From: Burhinus oedicnemus
Taxonomy: Eukaryota > Chordata > Aves > Charadriiformes > Burhinidae
Assembly: GCA_008921705.1 (NCBI GenBank)
Contig: VFFE01009068.1
Span: forward strand, 2,691,071 to 2,755,070
DNA: 64,000 nt
Direction of reading: 5' to 3'
Shown: positions 1 through 10,820 of the stretch, piece after piece
Position numbering within the stretch: position 1 is the first letter of the stretch
Layout of the letters: every line of letters starts with the position of its first letter
Position numbers and translations under genes: made by a program
The notes under the pieces: model-generated
Told to the model about the DNA's origin: nothing
The model's input: only the letters and a program-made list of their open reading frames with translations
Database searches by the model: none

Positions 1-190
1 GGAGTGAGAGGCCCAAAACTGAACACAGTATTCCAGATGCAGCTCCACCAGAGCCGAGTACAGAGGGACAATCACTTCCGTAGTCCTGTTGGTCACACTT
101 CCTGATACAAGCCAGGATGCTGTTGGCCTTCTTGGTCACCTGGGCACACTGCTGGCTCCTATTCTTCTGGCCGTCAACCAATACCCTTGA
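1..190 (-). mobile_element. CR1 LINE fragment (ORF2 C-terminal part), cut by window edge
   Basis: Read on the minus strand, this matches the late ORF2 region of CR1. The stretch encoding [12 protein letters not shown], ASxILACI-like and EYCVQFW-like segments is recognisable by comparison with the copies at 5934-6143 and 42498-42926 in this window. The first 50 bases are nearly the reverse complement of 5955-6000. Homology fades near 190. The element's 3' side lies to the left of base 1, so whether it has a proper CR1 tail cannot be seen. The longest open frame here is not ORF2, so the copy is dead. It belongs to the same sequence group as the copies at 4759 and 42003. Confidence 0.9.
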
Positions 191-3100
191 CAGACATTGC
201 CTGTTTCCACAAATAAAAACAACACACAGACAGATGGATGTCCACTGGAGATACTCAAGACATCTCCCAAAACTGAAGACTCATATCTGTGGGTAAAGGA
301 CAAGGGTTTGCACCTGTAAAAATATATCTGTAAATGAGACCAGTAATGCCGACGCATTTGGAAGATGATGATCCATAGCTGTGATTAGGCCTTTTTCTTC
401 ATCTTTCTTTCAAGGTTTCACATTATTGGATGTTCAAACCATCTATTTGACAAATGTAACTTTTCGTTTTTAAAAGAGCTATTCTCTTGTGCTTACCAAG
501 GTTCTGTATGAAGCCATGAGCAACATGTACAGATTATCTTAAATAAAAGTCTGTATAACCTTGTCCTACACCTCACAATTAGCCAGTCTGAAACGTACAC
601 AGGCAACTAAAAATGTATAAAAAGTTTAGAGTTCTAAAAATATCCTTGTGTTATATTTTTTATGCCTTGTTCCCACAAAGTACAGAGAGTTTTTTCTACT
701 GAATTCTGCACGAGGCTAGAAGGATCTAGGCAGTAACTGACACAGCTACACAACGCTTCAGAATCAAGAGATGATATTTTTAGCTCATTGAGTGGTGGAA
801 AAGTGAGCTGTCCACCCAGAAATCTGGATTCTTCCATTCCACTATGTTGTGTCACTCTCAATACCTCAGTAGGGAAGGGGAGAGAAAGAAATGGTATGAA
901 TACACATGTAGGCATACTATCTGTGCTGTGTACATATTAAATGCCACACACTTGGAGATCTGCAATTTAAGATGTGTTCTTAGGAGAATTTATGAAAGGA
1001 ATCATGAGCATGTGACAAAAGGCACATTATAAAGGCAATTTATCACATGAATTTCACAGGATGGTGCATTTTCATCTTATATATACAGAGCTTTATGTAT
1101 TTATTTACTCCAAATGTACTATTCCACCAAAATCATAAGCAGCAAGTTGAGAAAGAGAAATACAGTATTGAGATATATTTTTCATCCTGGTAAAGACTGA
1201 ATGTATTTAAAGGCAGACAACACATTGCACCACTGTTTTCTTCATGTGAAAATATTTTATGTAAAGTCAATACTAAGATTCACATTAAAGCTTAAATACA
1301 AGTAATAAGAGAAATTCCTCAAAGATATGTGTTTGGACTAACTTCTTTAAAAGTGTGCAGAGTGTGGCTAGAGAAGAGAACAATTGGATAGTGGAGTTAA
1401 GTACTTACATCAGAGATGATACTTATTAAATTAATAGCACATTATTATTATTACAGATGTTTTCCACAATTTACAGAAATATTAAAATAAAAGATTGTTA
1501 TAGGAGTTTTCTAAGCGAATCATATTTTACTGCTACCCAAATTTATGTAATATTTATAAGAAAAGAACTTATTTACATAAGTTTGAGGGACAAACAAGCT
1601 GTAGTGTGTAGTTGCTAAAATGACTGCATAGCTTATCTTAACTAGGGATAGAGAGCTCAAATTGTCAAATCTTAACAAACTGATCCCAGCTTGATATCAC
1701 GTTATATATTTGAGAAGTTAAATATACTCTATCTCTGATAATCCCCAAATAAAGTTTATGCACAAATAAATTAATCTCATGATCTCAAAGTAATTTCTGA
1801 TATGGTTTTAGTCACTTTCCAAGGCCAATCTGTATTCCAGATCCAACTCAACACATCTGTGAAACATTCCGGTAACCTTCCCGAGCTAGAAGTGTAGGAT
1901 CCAAGATATATACTGTTGTATCCAAGCTGTATCTTAAAATTATATCTATTTACATAGTACCTCTGGACTCAGTGAGAGGAATCTCATTATGTTTAGTTCT
2001 CTGGACAATTAAAACAGAACTCCAATAAAATATATCAAGATTAAACTTTTTGGAGTGAAAAGCTCACTGCCAGCAACAACTCCTAAATTAAATAACTTAA
2101 TCTTTCTTGTACCTTAGTAATTCACAGAGCTGGACTCCATCATCTTTTAGTTGACTTATTGGAGGATTTAGCACTACCGAAAGGTAAAAACTATTCTGTT
2201 CTGCAGAAACAGAGGCAAAGAAAAACAACCAAAATAACTTTCAGTGTTTACTGACCAGGTGTGTAACCACAGATCTCTTAAGCAGAAAATTCTACACACA
2301 GAACAGTGTATTTTCCTTCCAATGTGCTCCCGTGTTATGTAGAACTGTTAAAAGAGAGATGTCACTAAACCTCCCTTCCTTGGCATTGTATATTTGCTAC
2401 ACAATAAATCTAAAAGATTGTGCGGTATCGTAGAGGGGACAATTTGAATGGAATTCAATCAATTGCTCAAAAAAAAAACCATCTTCCCTTTCTGAACAGG
2501 CTGGTTTGGACTGTGCTCTATTTCTTCAAATAAAGTACAAAGTAGTTTTCATTTTAACACCTTTAGAAAGTTACTGTCAAGAAGGTCTTCATATGGTCAG
2601 TAAATTATTTTTTTCTAAATATTTAAGAACCTTTTCAGTGTGCATTCACTTTTTTGTGAATTCATATTGCAGCAAAGACTTTAAAAGATATTTTAACAAA
2701 AATACATGTGGGTAATCGTGGAATTTTACTTACAGTTTTGTTTCCATCTGTTTTATTTACACTACTATGTATATGATTTAGGGTTGTGAACATCTCTCTG
2801 TACTTTAATTTAGTCATACTTGCATAAAAATTATTAACATTATAAAAGTAGAATAGCTACCTGATGAAAATAAAAATAATAATTTAACAATTCAATCACA
2901 AAAGTAAAAAAAGTTATTTTGGTTACAATTCAAATGTATAGATATATCTTAAAATTAACAAACAATCCAATGACAGAAACTTAATGAGAAAAAACTATTT
3001 ACTGAGTGGAAAACAACACCAAAAACATTCATAAACATCGCAGTCTCTCCACAGAGAATTCACATCAGGGCAAAACTAATGATTATGTTTTTGTAAATTC

Positions 3101-3241
3101 TGTGAAGAGACTTACTTCTTTCCCACCAATTTCTATAAATGCCTTAATCACCATGGCTTAAGTAAATCAATTAAATATTCTCACACATGGAAAGAATCCA
3201 CTGAGCAGCTCTCATACTTGATGCAAAGGAAACGTCCCACA
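191..3241. other. Gene-free AT-rich stretch
   Basis: I recognise no gene or interspersed repeat here. Open frames are at most 93 codons and lack family motifs. There is only a short A run at 2469-2478. Confidence 0.6.
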
Positions 3242-3252
3242 CAACTAACTAA

Positions 3253-3289
<37 letters not shown>
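3242..3289. repeat. Compound tetranucleotide microsatellite
   Basis: Three AACT units are followed by about six CTGT units and three CTAT units, ending at 3289. The clean switch from CTGT to CTAT suggests a point mutation that was then spread by slippage. It is likely polymorphic. Confidence 0.93.
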
Positions 3290-4758
3290 ACCAGCTGAAA
3301 AAACTTTATCTCTACTTGTAAACTAAGCTAAAATTAAGGACTTTGCCTTCAAGAAGCTGGAAGCACCTCTACAAAATCAATGTCTAATGAAGTTTAAAGC
3401 AGGGCATGAGGGCTTGGGAAAGACTTTGGGGTCACAGAGCCGCTATCAGATGGCACAGAGCCACAATAGCACCTGCCAATGCTAATAGAAAAAAAGAGGT
3501 TAAAACCTTCTGAGTTCTGGATCCTTTTCCACTCTCTTCAGAAACATATTACTGAGTAACTAATAAAACCCTCAAAAATTGTAGACATATGAATTCATAC
3601 CTCTAGTGTACAGTGAAAAATCACAATTGTTCATACAGCTTAGAAATGCAATTGGGTACAAAAAATTACAATGGTCTTAAGTAAACTGAGTTAAATTTAG
3701 TCAGACTGGCAAACAATAACTCTCTGAATTCTTAGCCAAAATTTTGCCTTGATATTCTGCATATTCGTTGTCTTTTCCAGCTGCTCCTTTCTATAATAAA
3801 TAATGAAAATATCAACTTTGGTCATTTTTGTCTTGAATTTTACAGCTATTTTGCACAGGCTAATTTCTTTATAATTTTTGTGGAAAAAAAAAGAAGCAAA
3901 ACCAGCAAATAAAAAAGCGCTGATGCGAAGAGGTATTTAGTTCTCAGAGTTATGAAACAGATTTCCGAGAAAGGTGCAGCTGCTCACCACCTATTCTAGT
4001 CATGCTGTGATGACACAAGATAGAAAAGGAAATCTGTTTAGACCTTTCTCTTTCAACAGAGGACATGCTTTTTTGAGAGCTGCTTCAATTCAAAATACTG
4101 AACTGGAAAAATATCCAGTTCTGTACTCTCCTGTGACTTCTTACTACCAAATCACTTATGTGAAGCCTTAAATCAAGAATGTCAGTAGTCTTATTGTGCT
4201 CATCAACATTAGTCGCATGCTCAACTACGTTTGGAATTCTTTTTGGCTAAAGATCTTAACTATCTCACACCAACAACAGAAGTAGTAGCTAACGAACAAC
4301 AATATACCTATTAATCATGAAAACTAAAACTCTGAATTTCAGATATGAAAAATTCTCTGTCAATTTCAGTTAAAGTGATTATGGATAAAATAACATAATG
4401 AAACATTTTTTTGATGCAAATAACTATCTAAATTTACATTTGAACACAGCTTCATGTTTAAGTGATCTACTATTTCTCAATTCTTAGCCATTACTACTTT
4501 CTAATCTATACACCACTAGATCTTCTGAATTGCATTTGTTATTCAAACACAGTTACACACACACACAAGCATACCCTCACAAAGATCTGTTGATAGTAAT
4601 TGAAAAAAAATTTAGAATCTTCCATCACAACATGATAACGCTTGGCAGTGAACTGTAACTTAATTGCTACCAATATCTATCATACACCTGACAAACTGCT
4701 AATTGCCAGGTAACTGCTTACGATGGCTCTTGACTAACTGTTCAAGAATGCGTAGAAT
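3290..4758. other. Gene-free AT-rich stretch
   Basis: No recognisable gene is present. There is a short (AC)n run at 4555-4567. The 65-codon open frame at 3974-4171 has no recognisable motif and is probably chance. Confidence 0.55.
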
Positions 4759-5664
4759 TGGAAGAAGGGGCAGGCAACTCAGGAGGACTACAAAGGTGTC
4801 GTGAGGTTATGCAGGGAGAAAATTAGAAGGGCCAAAGCCCAACTAGAAATTACTCTGGCTACTGCTGTAGAAGACAATAAAAAATGTCTCTATAAATACA
4901 TGGACAACAAAAGGAAGGCTAAGGAGACCCTCCATCCTTTATTGGATGTGGAGGGAAACATAGTGACAAAGGATGAAGAAAAGGCTAAGGTACTCAATGC
5001 CTTCTTTGCCTCAGTCTTTAGTAATAGGACCAGTTGTTCTCTGAGTACCCAAGCCCCTGAGCTGGACAAGAGGGTTGGGGAGCAGAATGAAGCCCCCATA
5101 ATCCAAGGAAAAATGGTTAGCAACCTGCTACACTACTTAGACATGCACAAGTCTACGGGGTCGGATGGGATCCACCCGAGGGTCCTGAAGGAGCTGGCGG
5201 AAGTGCTCAGCAAGCCACTTCCCATCGTTTATCAGCAATCCTGGCTAACCAGGGAGGTCTCAGTTAACTGGATGTTAGCAAATGTGATGCCCATCTACAA
5301 GAAGGCTTGGAAGGAGGATGTGGGAAACTACAGGCCTGTCAGCCTGACCTCAGTGCTGGGGAAGGATATGGAGTGGATCCTCTTGAGTGTTATCACATGG
5401 CAGGTGAAAGACAAGCAGGTGATCAGGCCCAGTCAGCATGGGTTTACGAAAGACAGGTCCTGCTTGACTAACCTGATCTCCTTCTATAATAAGGTGACCC
5501 ACGTAGTGGATGAGGGAAAGGCTGTGCATATTGTTTACCTGGACTTTAGTAAAGCCTTTGACACCAGTTCCCACAGCATTCTCCTGGAGAAACTGGCTGC
5601 TCATGGCTTGGATGGGCGTGATCTTGGCTGGGTGAAAAACTGGCTGGATGGCGGGCCCAAATGA
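4759..5664 (+). pseudogene. CR1 ORF2 reverse transcriptase, N-terminal part
   Basis: This frame encodes the linker and the first half of the LINE reverse transcriptase. Visible motifs are SDGIHPRVLKELA, then NYRPVSLTS, then SQHGFTKDRSCLTNL, then motif A as VYLDFSKAFD with its catalytic aspartate. It stops after WLDGG because of a frameshift near 5660. The frame has no true start codon of its own: a GTG at 4801 is merely internal. The upstream endonuclease domain is missing. In an active element this protein copies CR1 RNA at a nicked chromosomal target. Here it is a non-functional relic. Confidence 0.93.
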
Positions 5665-6143
5665 GTTGTGGTGTATCCAGTTGGCAGCTGGTCACAAGTG
5701 GTGCTCCCTACGGCTTGGTATTGGGTCCACTTCTATTTAGTATCTTTATCAACGATATGGGTGAGGGGACCAAGACAACACCCTCAGTAAGTTTGCAGGC
5801 AACAGCAAGTTGGGCAGGAGTGTTGATCTGTTTGAGGGTAGGATGGCCCTACAGAGGGATCTGGACAGGCTGGACTGATGGGCCAAGGCCAACGGTATGA
5901 GATTCAACAAGGCCAGCAGGACTAGGGAAGTGATTGTCCCCCTGTACTGAGCAGGTGGGGCTGCATCTGGAATACTGTGTTCAGTTTTGGGCCTCTCACT
6001 ACAAGAAAGACATTGAAGTGCTGGAGTGTGTTCAGAGAAGGGCAACGAAACTGGTGAGGAGTCTAGAGCACAAGCCTTATGAGGAGCAGCTGAGGGAACT
6101 GGGGTTGTTTAGCCTGGAGAAAAGGAGGCTGAGGGGAGTACTT
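5661..6143 (+). pseudogene. CR1 ORF2 reverse transcriptase, C-terminal remnants in shifted frames
   Basis: After the frameshift, motif B is degenerate (GAPYGLVLGP where the intact copies at 7587 and 46512 have [13 protein letters not shown] residues). The box that should read FADD reads FAGN near 5790, so both catalytic aspartates are lost. A further shift follows. From 5934 the frame resumes with [19 protein letters not shown] and [13 protein letters not shown], after the 195-base deletion. The whole is clearly inactive. Confidence 0.9.
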
Positions 6144-6150
6144 AACTACC

Positions 6151-7447
6151 TCACAAAACTAATTTTAACAGTGGCAATCTTTTTGTTGGTTAGTAGTGTC
6201 AACTTTTTTCAGAAAACCTTGTATTTTGTGAATTTCCTTGTATGCTTCAAAGAACAGAAATGCATACTTATGTAAATGTTCCTTTTCTTACAAGCTTATG
6301 GGTTTTGTTTTGCTTTGGAAAGGCACAGATATTTTCTTGGCTAGCTCTATTATGCTGCTTCACTTCCACCCAAGAAAAAATTTTCAAATTCAGGAATCAG
6401 AAAGTTAAACAGAAAATTCTGAAACGTTTGGCCAGCCTAAGAATTTGGCTTCTATTCAGAGTTGATCTCAGAGACCCTGCTTGGACTCCAATGGTCAACA
6501 TTATCTTCAGGGACATGCAGCAGTGCCATCCATACTTTTCACTGTAGCACATCCCCTCTTGACATCTCAGCTGTCCTGCCTTTACCATTTTGAGATACCT
6601 CTAGCAGAAACTCCCTGTTAAGCTCTGGAAATCTCTAAGTTCTTGAATTATCAATATAAAAGGCACTTGGAAGAAATGATAAGGCATTTCTCATGCAGGA
6701 CAAATTTTTTCTTTCCTTTCTAGTCTCTGTTTCAGATGATTTTTCTAAAACTGTATGAGCAATTAGTGCAACACGTTTCAGAGAGAGTCTTAATTTTGTC
6801 TCTCAGCTTTTTGCTTATGAAAACCTACAATTCTCCAAATAAATTTCGGGATGTGGGTCTGATCCTTTCTCTGTTCTGTTGAGATCACATGGGAAGCTGA
6901 TTAAGGCATCCAGCTTAGCATAACACTTAACAGGTGAATAAAAGAAAAACAATGATTTTTGGTTTCTTTTGTATATTCCTTGAAGAAGGAAGATATCCAA
7001 ATACAGTACATGTCTTGAATACAGTCACAGAGGTACCACAGGTTCTATTCATAGGACTTTTTTGTTTGCCTTTCTAAATCTGAACTGAATCATCACTACT
7101 TTCATAGGATAAGCTTCAGCTTTCAGTATTCTCAATTTTGGTGATATCTTTGCAAATGTAAATGCAAAATAAGTAGTGAATTCTATTATAAGACTAAAGA
7201 GATTCAGGCTTCCATTGAAAATGCTGTCATACACTTCAAATATACCTCCTTAATGTATACAAAGTTCACTTAAACTCCATCGCTATTGTCTGAAACAGGC
7301 AGCTACTGAACTAGTTGGTTCATACAGTCTTTTATTTTATAATCCTTAAGGGATGGGTGATCCATGGTGGTGACTTAGACTTGAACTTTTAGAGTTAAAA
7401 TGCACTAAGAAAATTCATGTTTGCTTACTGGATGTAAGTATATAGAG
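6151..7447. other. Gene-free AT-rich stretch between two CR1 copies
   Basis: No gene or repeat is recognised. The open frames here (up to 101 codons) have no family signature. Confidence 0.55.
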
Positions 7448-8645
7448 TGACTACATCAGTGAACAAGGGAAGAGCTATGGATGTCGTCTATTTGGACTTC
7501 TGTAAGGTCTTTGACATGGTTCCCCACAACATCCTTCTCTCTAAATCAGAGAGATCAGTGGATTTGATAGGTGAACTGTTCAGTGGATGAGGAATTGGCT
7601 GGATGGTCACATCCAGACGGTAGTGGTCAATGGCTCAATGTCCAGGTGGAGATCGATGACAAGTGGTGTCCCTCAGGGGTCTGTATTGGGACCAATACAG
7701 TTTAATATCTTCATCAATGACATAGACAGTGGGATCAAGTGCACCCTCAGCAAGTTTGCAGATGACACCAAGCTGAGTGGTGTGGTTGACACACCTGAGG
7801 GACGGGATGCCATCCAAAAGGACCTGGACAAGCTCAAGAAATGGGCCCATGTGAACCCCATGAGGTTCAACAAGGCCAAGTGCAAGGTTCTGCATGTGGG
7901 TCAGGGCAAACCTCCGTATCACTACAGGCCGGGGGATGGAGGGATTGAGAGCAGCGCTGCCAAGAAGTACTTGGGGGGTACTGGTGGATGAAAAGCTGGA
8001 CATGAGCCGACAATGTGCCCTTGCAGCCCAGAAGGCCAACCACATCCCGGGCTGCATCAAAAGAAGCAGGGCCAGAGGTTGAGGGAGGTGATTCTGCCCC
8101 TATACTCCACTCTCGTGAGACCCCACATACAGTACTGCATCCATCTCTGGGGTCCTCAGCACAGGAAAGACATGGACCTGTTGGAGAGGGTTCAGAGGAG
8201 GGCCACAAAGATGATAAGAGGGTTGAAGCACCTCTCCTATGAAGACAGGCTAAGAGAGTTGGGGTTGTTCAGCCTGCAGAAGAGAAGGCTCTAGGGAGAC
8301 CTTACAGCATCCTTTCAGTACTTAAAGGGAACTTATAAGAAAGATGGGGACAAACTTTTTATCAGGGCCTGTTGTGATAGGACAAGGGAAAATGGTTTTA
8401 AACTAAAAAAGGGTAGATTTAGACTAGATATAAGGAAGAAATTTTTTACAGTAAGGGTGGTAAAACACTGGAACAGGTTGCCCAGAGAGACCATAGATGC
8501 ACCATTCCTGGAAACATTCAAGATCAGGTTGTTACAGTGCTCTGAGCAACCTGGTCTAGTTGAAGGTGCTCATTGCAGCGGGGTTGGCCTAGATGACCTT
8601 TAAAGGTCCCTTCCAATCCAAACTACGCTATGATTCTATGATTCT
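7448..8645 (+). mobile_element. CR1 LINE, 5'-truncated, with intact 3' tail
   Basis: Homology starts in ORF2 just before motif A and runs through the rest of ORF2 and the 3' UTR to the tail TATGATTCTATGATTCT at about 8629-8645. This is a classic 5'-truncated CR1 insertion. The wording differs from the 4759 and 42003 copies (for example FADDTKLSG rather than FADDTKLGG, and a different 3' UTR), so it is another subfamily. Frameshifts and an in-frame TAG at 8292-8294, where related copies have an arginine codon, show it is dead. Confidence 0.95.
7477..8294 (+). pseudogene. CR1 ORF2 reverse transcriptase fragment
   Basis: Motif A appears from 7477 ([10 protein letters not shown]), and that frame ends near 7590 after a small insertion. 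In the next frame (7587-7991) motif B ([11 protein letters not shown]) and the catalytic motif C (FADDTKLSG) are both intact. A third frame (8013-8294) carries the C-terminal [19 protein letters not shown] and [11 protein letters not shown] segments and ends at a premature TAG. The protein would copy CR1 RNA if whole, but here it is split over three frames. Confidence 0.9.
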
Positions 8646-10730
8646 ACTGCTAAAACTGACAACCAGCATATTATCCTACTCTTCCCTTTTCTGTCTTTTC
8701 AGCTATGTATTTCTTACAGCATTCTGCTCTTGTGGATAAGCGGGAATCATTTTGTGGTTACCTACAAGACAGAGTTGGAGCAGTATGCATGGAAATGACA
8801 TGCAGTCATTTCATTGAGAACCTTACTCATCTCTTTCTCAGTATTGTGAAGAACATCAGTACTTACAGAATTATTACAATGACAGAAATTTTCTGTTACA
8901 TCAAAATAAGGGAACAGTGTGGGATTTCAAGTTTAGCAGGTCTAAAGTTTAGAAAAAGACTTAAAGGTGGGTAGTATAAAAGAGTGTGGATTTGTACCTT
9001 GATTACTTCTATTTATCCATTATGATGACTGCTAATTTCATTTATAGAACTTCATATAAAATTAGTGGAGGAATAATGCTAGATTATTTGCCAGTTTTGT
9101 ACATACAATTTGGTTTTTTTTATTATGAAAAGGGGAACCATGATCTGTAATTACTATCTCCTCCCTCTTCAATGACAGATTTGCAGTCACTCACACTCCA
9201 TGTTGTTAAAGTGGTTAATAACTGAGATATACTTTAGTTCTTCCTAGTTGCTGCATTAGCAGTTAGACAACCAGAGTCAGAAGGACTGCCTAAGGGCTCA
9301 ATATATGTCACAGGGAAGTCAAGAAGAAAGCTCTGATTCACATCACTGGGACCTGAATTAGTCCTAAATACACAGAAGAAAATCCAGCTGTTGTATAGTT
9401 CTTATGTTCAGTTTACAATTCAAACAATCCTTATGAGCATGGGCAAGTTAGAACTAGCAGTAGGAATTCTCTGTAATTTATTCTGAAGTTAAAGTTACTC
9501 TAAGCAAGTAGGAGGAGAAGCTAGAAACTGAAGAGATACTGTGAATAATGAGGACTTTTATTAGTAACAACACAGAGGAAGTTATGGCCAGCTATTACCA
9601 CAAGCATTATATACACCAGTATCAGTAAAATATTTCTTTAAATTAAGTTACAAAAATGAGTATTTATAGGAACTGTGGGATAAACAGTTTTATGTCCAGT
9701 ATGTTATTTCTATCAGACTCCTGAAAGAAGGTAAAAAAAGTCTCTTGTGATAATAATAAGTTTCACATAAGGAAATCAAATCAAGCTATTAAACTCAGTG
9801 CAGATATAGCAGTGCAGAAAGAAGGGAAAGTCCTGACTTCATGTATAGAAAATTATAGGATTATAAAAAGAACCATCAGCGTCCTTCATATTATGTTCAG
9901 AACAACTAATCTCCTTGATTTTTGTACTGGCAAGAATAGTACCTGTTTCCTCCTGTCTTCTGGAATATAATGTGTCTCACAGAGAATAAGCATCGTAATT
10001 TTCTTCCTCTGTGAAACTGAATTGATGCTATCTCATGTCTGACTTGTTCCTGTCCTGAAGTAGACTGGAGAAAAAAATTCAACTCACCAAAGCAAAACTC
10101 CAAAGGGAATCTTTGCTGGGGTACGGCATACAGGGTGACTGGTCTGTATTGTCTTCATCCTAACCTACTGGGGAAATCACTACCTGACCTCTACTCTTAA
10201 GTTTTCTGTTCACCTATATTTTAATACAAGTTACATAAGAATTGCATGGCTATTGAACTTTAGTGCAAGACACTATAAAATCAGTTCTTTCTTCATGATC
10301 ACATATTGTAGAAGTTGAAGTTAATTGACGTAAAAGAGCCTACACTGACTAACATAGCAGCATATTGCTCTGCCATGGTTAGCATAATTTTGTTTTTCCC
10401 TGGAAAATGATATTTTACATTAAAAGCTTCATGCTGTCTTTAATACTCTATGCTTTCTGCATCAGTGTGTTGATGACTCAAGGATATTAGTGGAAAAATT
10501 CAACTACAGAGCAATACAAGAAGACAATTGTCATAAACAAGAAGCACACACATCCTCCTGACACCTTTACATTTTCAAGAATCCATAGCTGTTTTGTTAT
10601 GATTGCTTTTGCTTCAAAGGAGTGATTGTGACATTGATGAACATAATATTGAGTGAAATGTTGTCAAGATATACTACAAAGACAGCTCCTCCTGTGTTCT
10701 TAAGAATTGGTTCTGTTTTTGTTCCTTTTT
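8646..10730. other. Gene-free AT-rich stretch
   Basis: Nothing is recognised beyond short chance open frames (up to 89 codons at 8705-8974). Confidence 0.55.
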
Positions 10731-10820
10731 GAAAAACAGAGTATCAGATGTTGATCCAGTAGCACTGAAATCAATATGACAGATGTTTCACTGGATCAAG
10801 ATCTGATACTCTTCTTTTTC
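10731..10820. repeat. Near-perfect 90-bp inverted repeat (hairpin)
   Basis: The left arm 10731-10760 and the right arm 10790-10820 are reverse complements with two mismatches and one extra base over about 31 positions. They surround a 29-base spacer. As RNA, either strand would fold into a long hairpin of roughly pre-miRNA size. The arm and spacer wording resembles an old palindromic repeat that I recall from sauropsid genomes (GATCC and CACTGAA-type segments). It may therefore be a miniature-element relic rather than a small-RNA gene. No target-site duplication is evident. Confidence 0.85.

Larger units (their letters stand above)
4759..6150 (+). mobile_element. CR1 LINE, 5'-truncated, internally deleted, missing its 3' end
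   Basis: The CR1 frame is already open at 4759 (W-K-K-G-Q-A-T-Q), ahead of the first possible start, so the 5' side is truncated inside ORF2. Reverse transcriptase motifs follow in order to about 5900. At 5911-5915 (GGCCA) the text jumps from the FNKA segment straight to SRTREVIVP. Compared with the copy at 42003-43236, this removes about 195 bases. The last recognisable segment is [10 protein letters not shown] near 6143. The final ORF2 codons, the 3' UTR and the ATTCTATG tail are absent, although CR1 normally inserts from its 3' end. A later deletion is therefore likely. Confidence 0.95.

Noticed and set aside
7635..8242. Overlapping frames of 141, 113, 70 and 75 codons
   Set aside because: They are antisense or off-frame shadows of CR1 ORF2.
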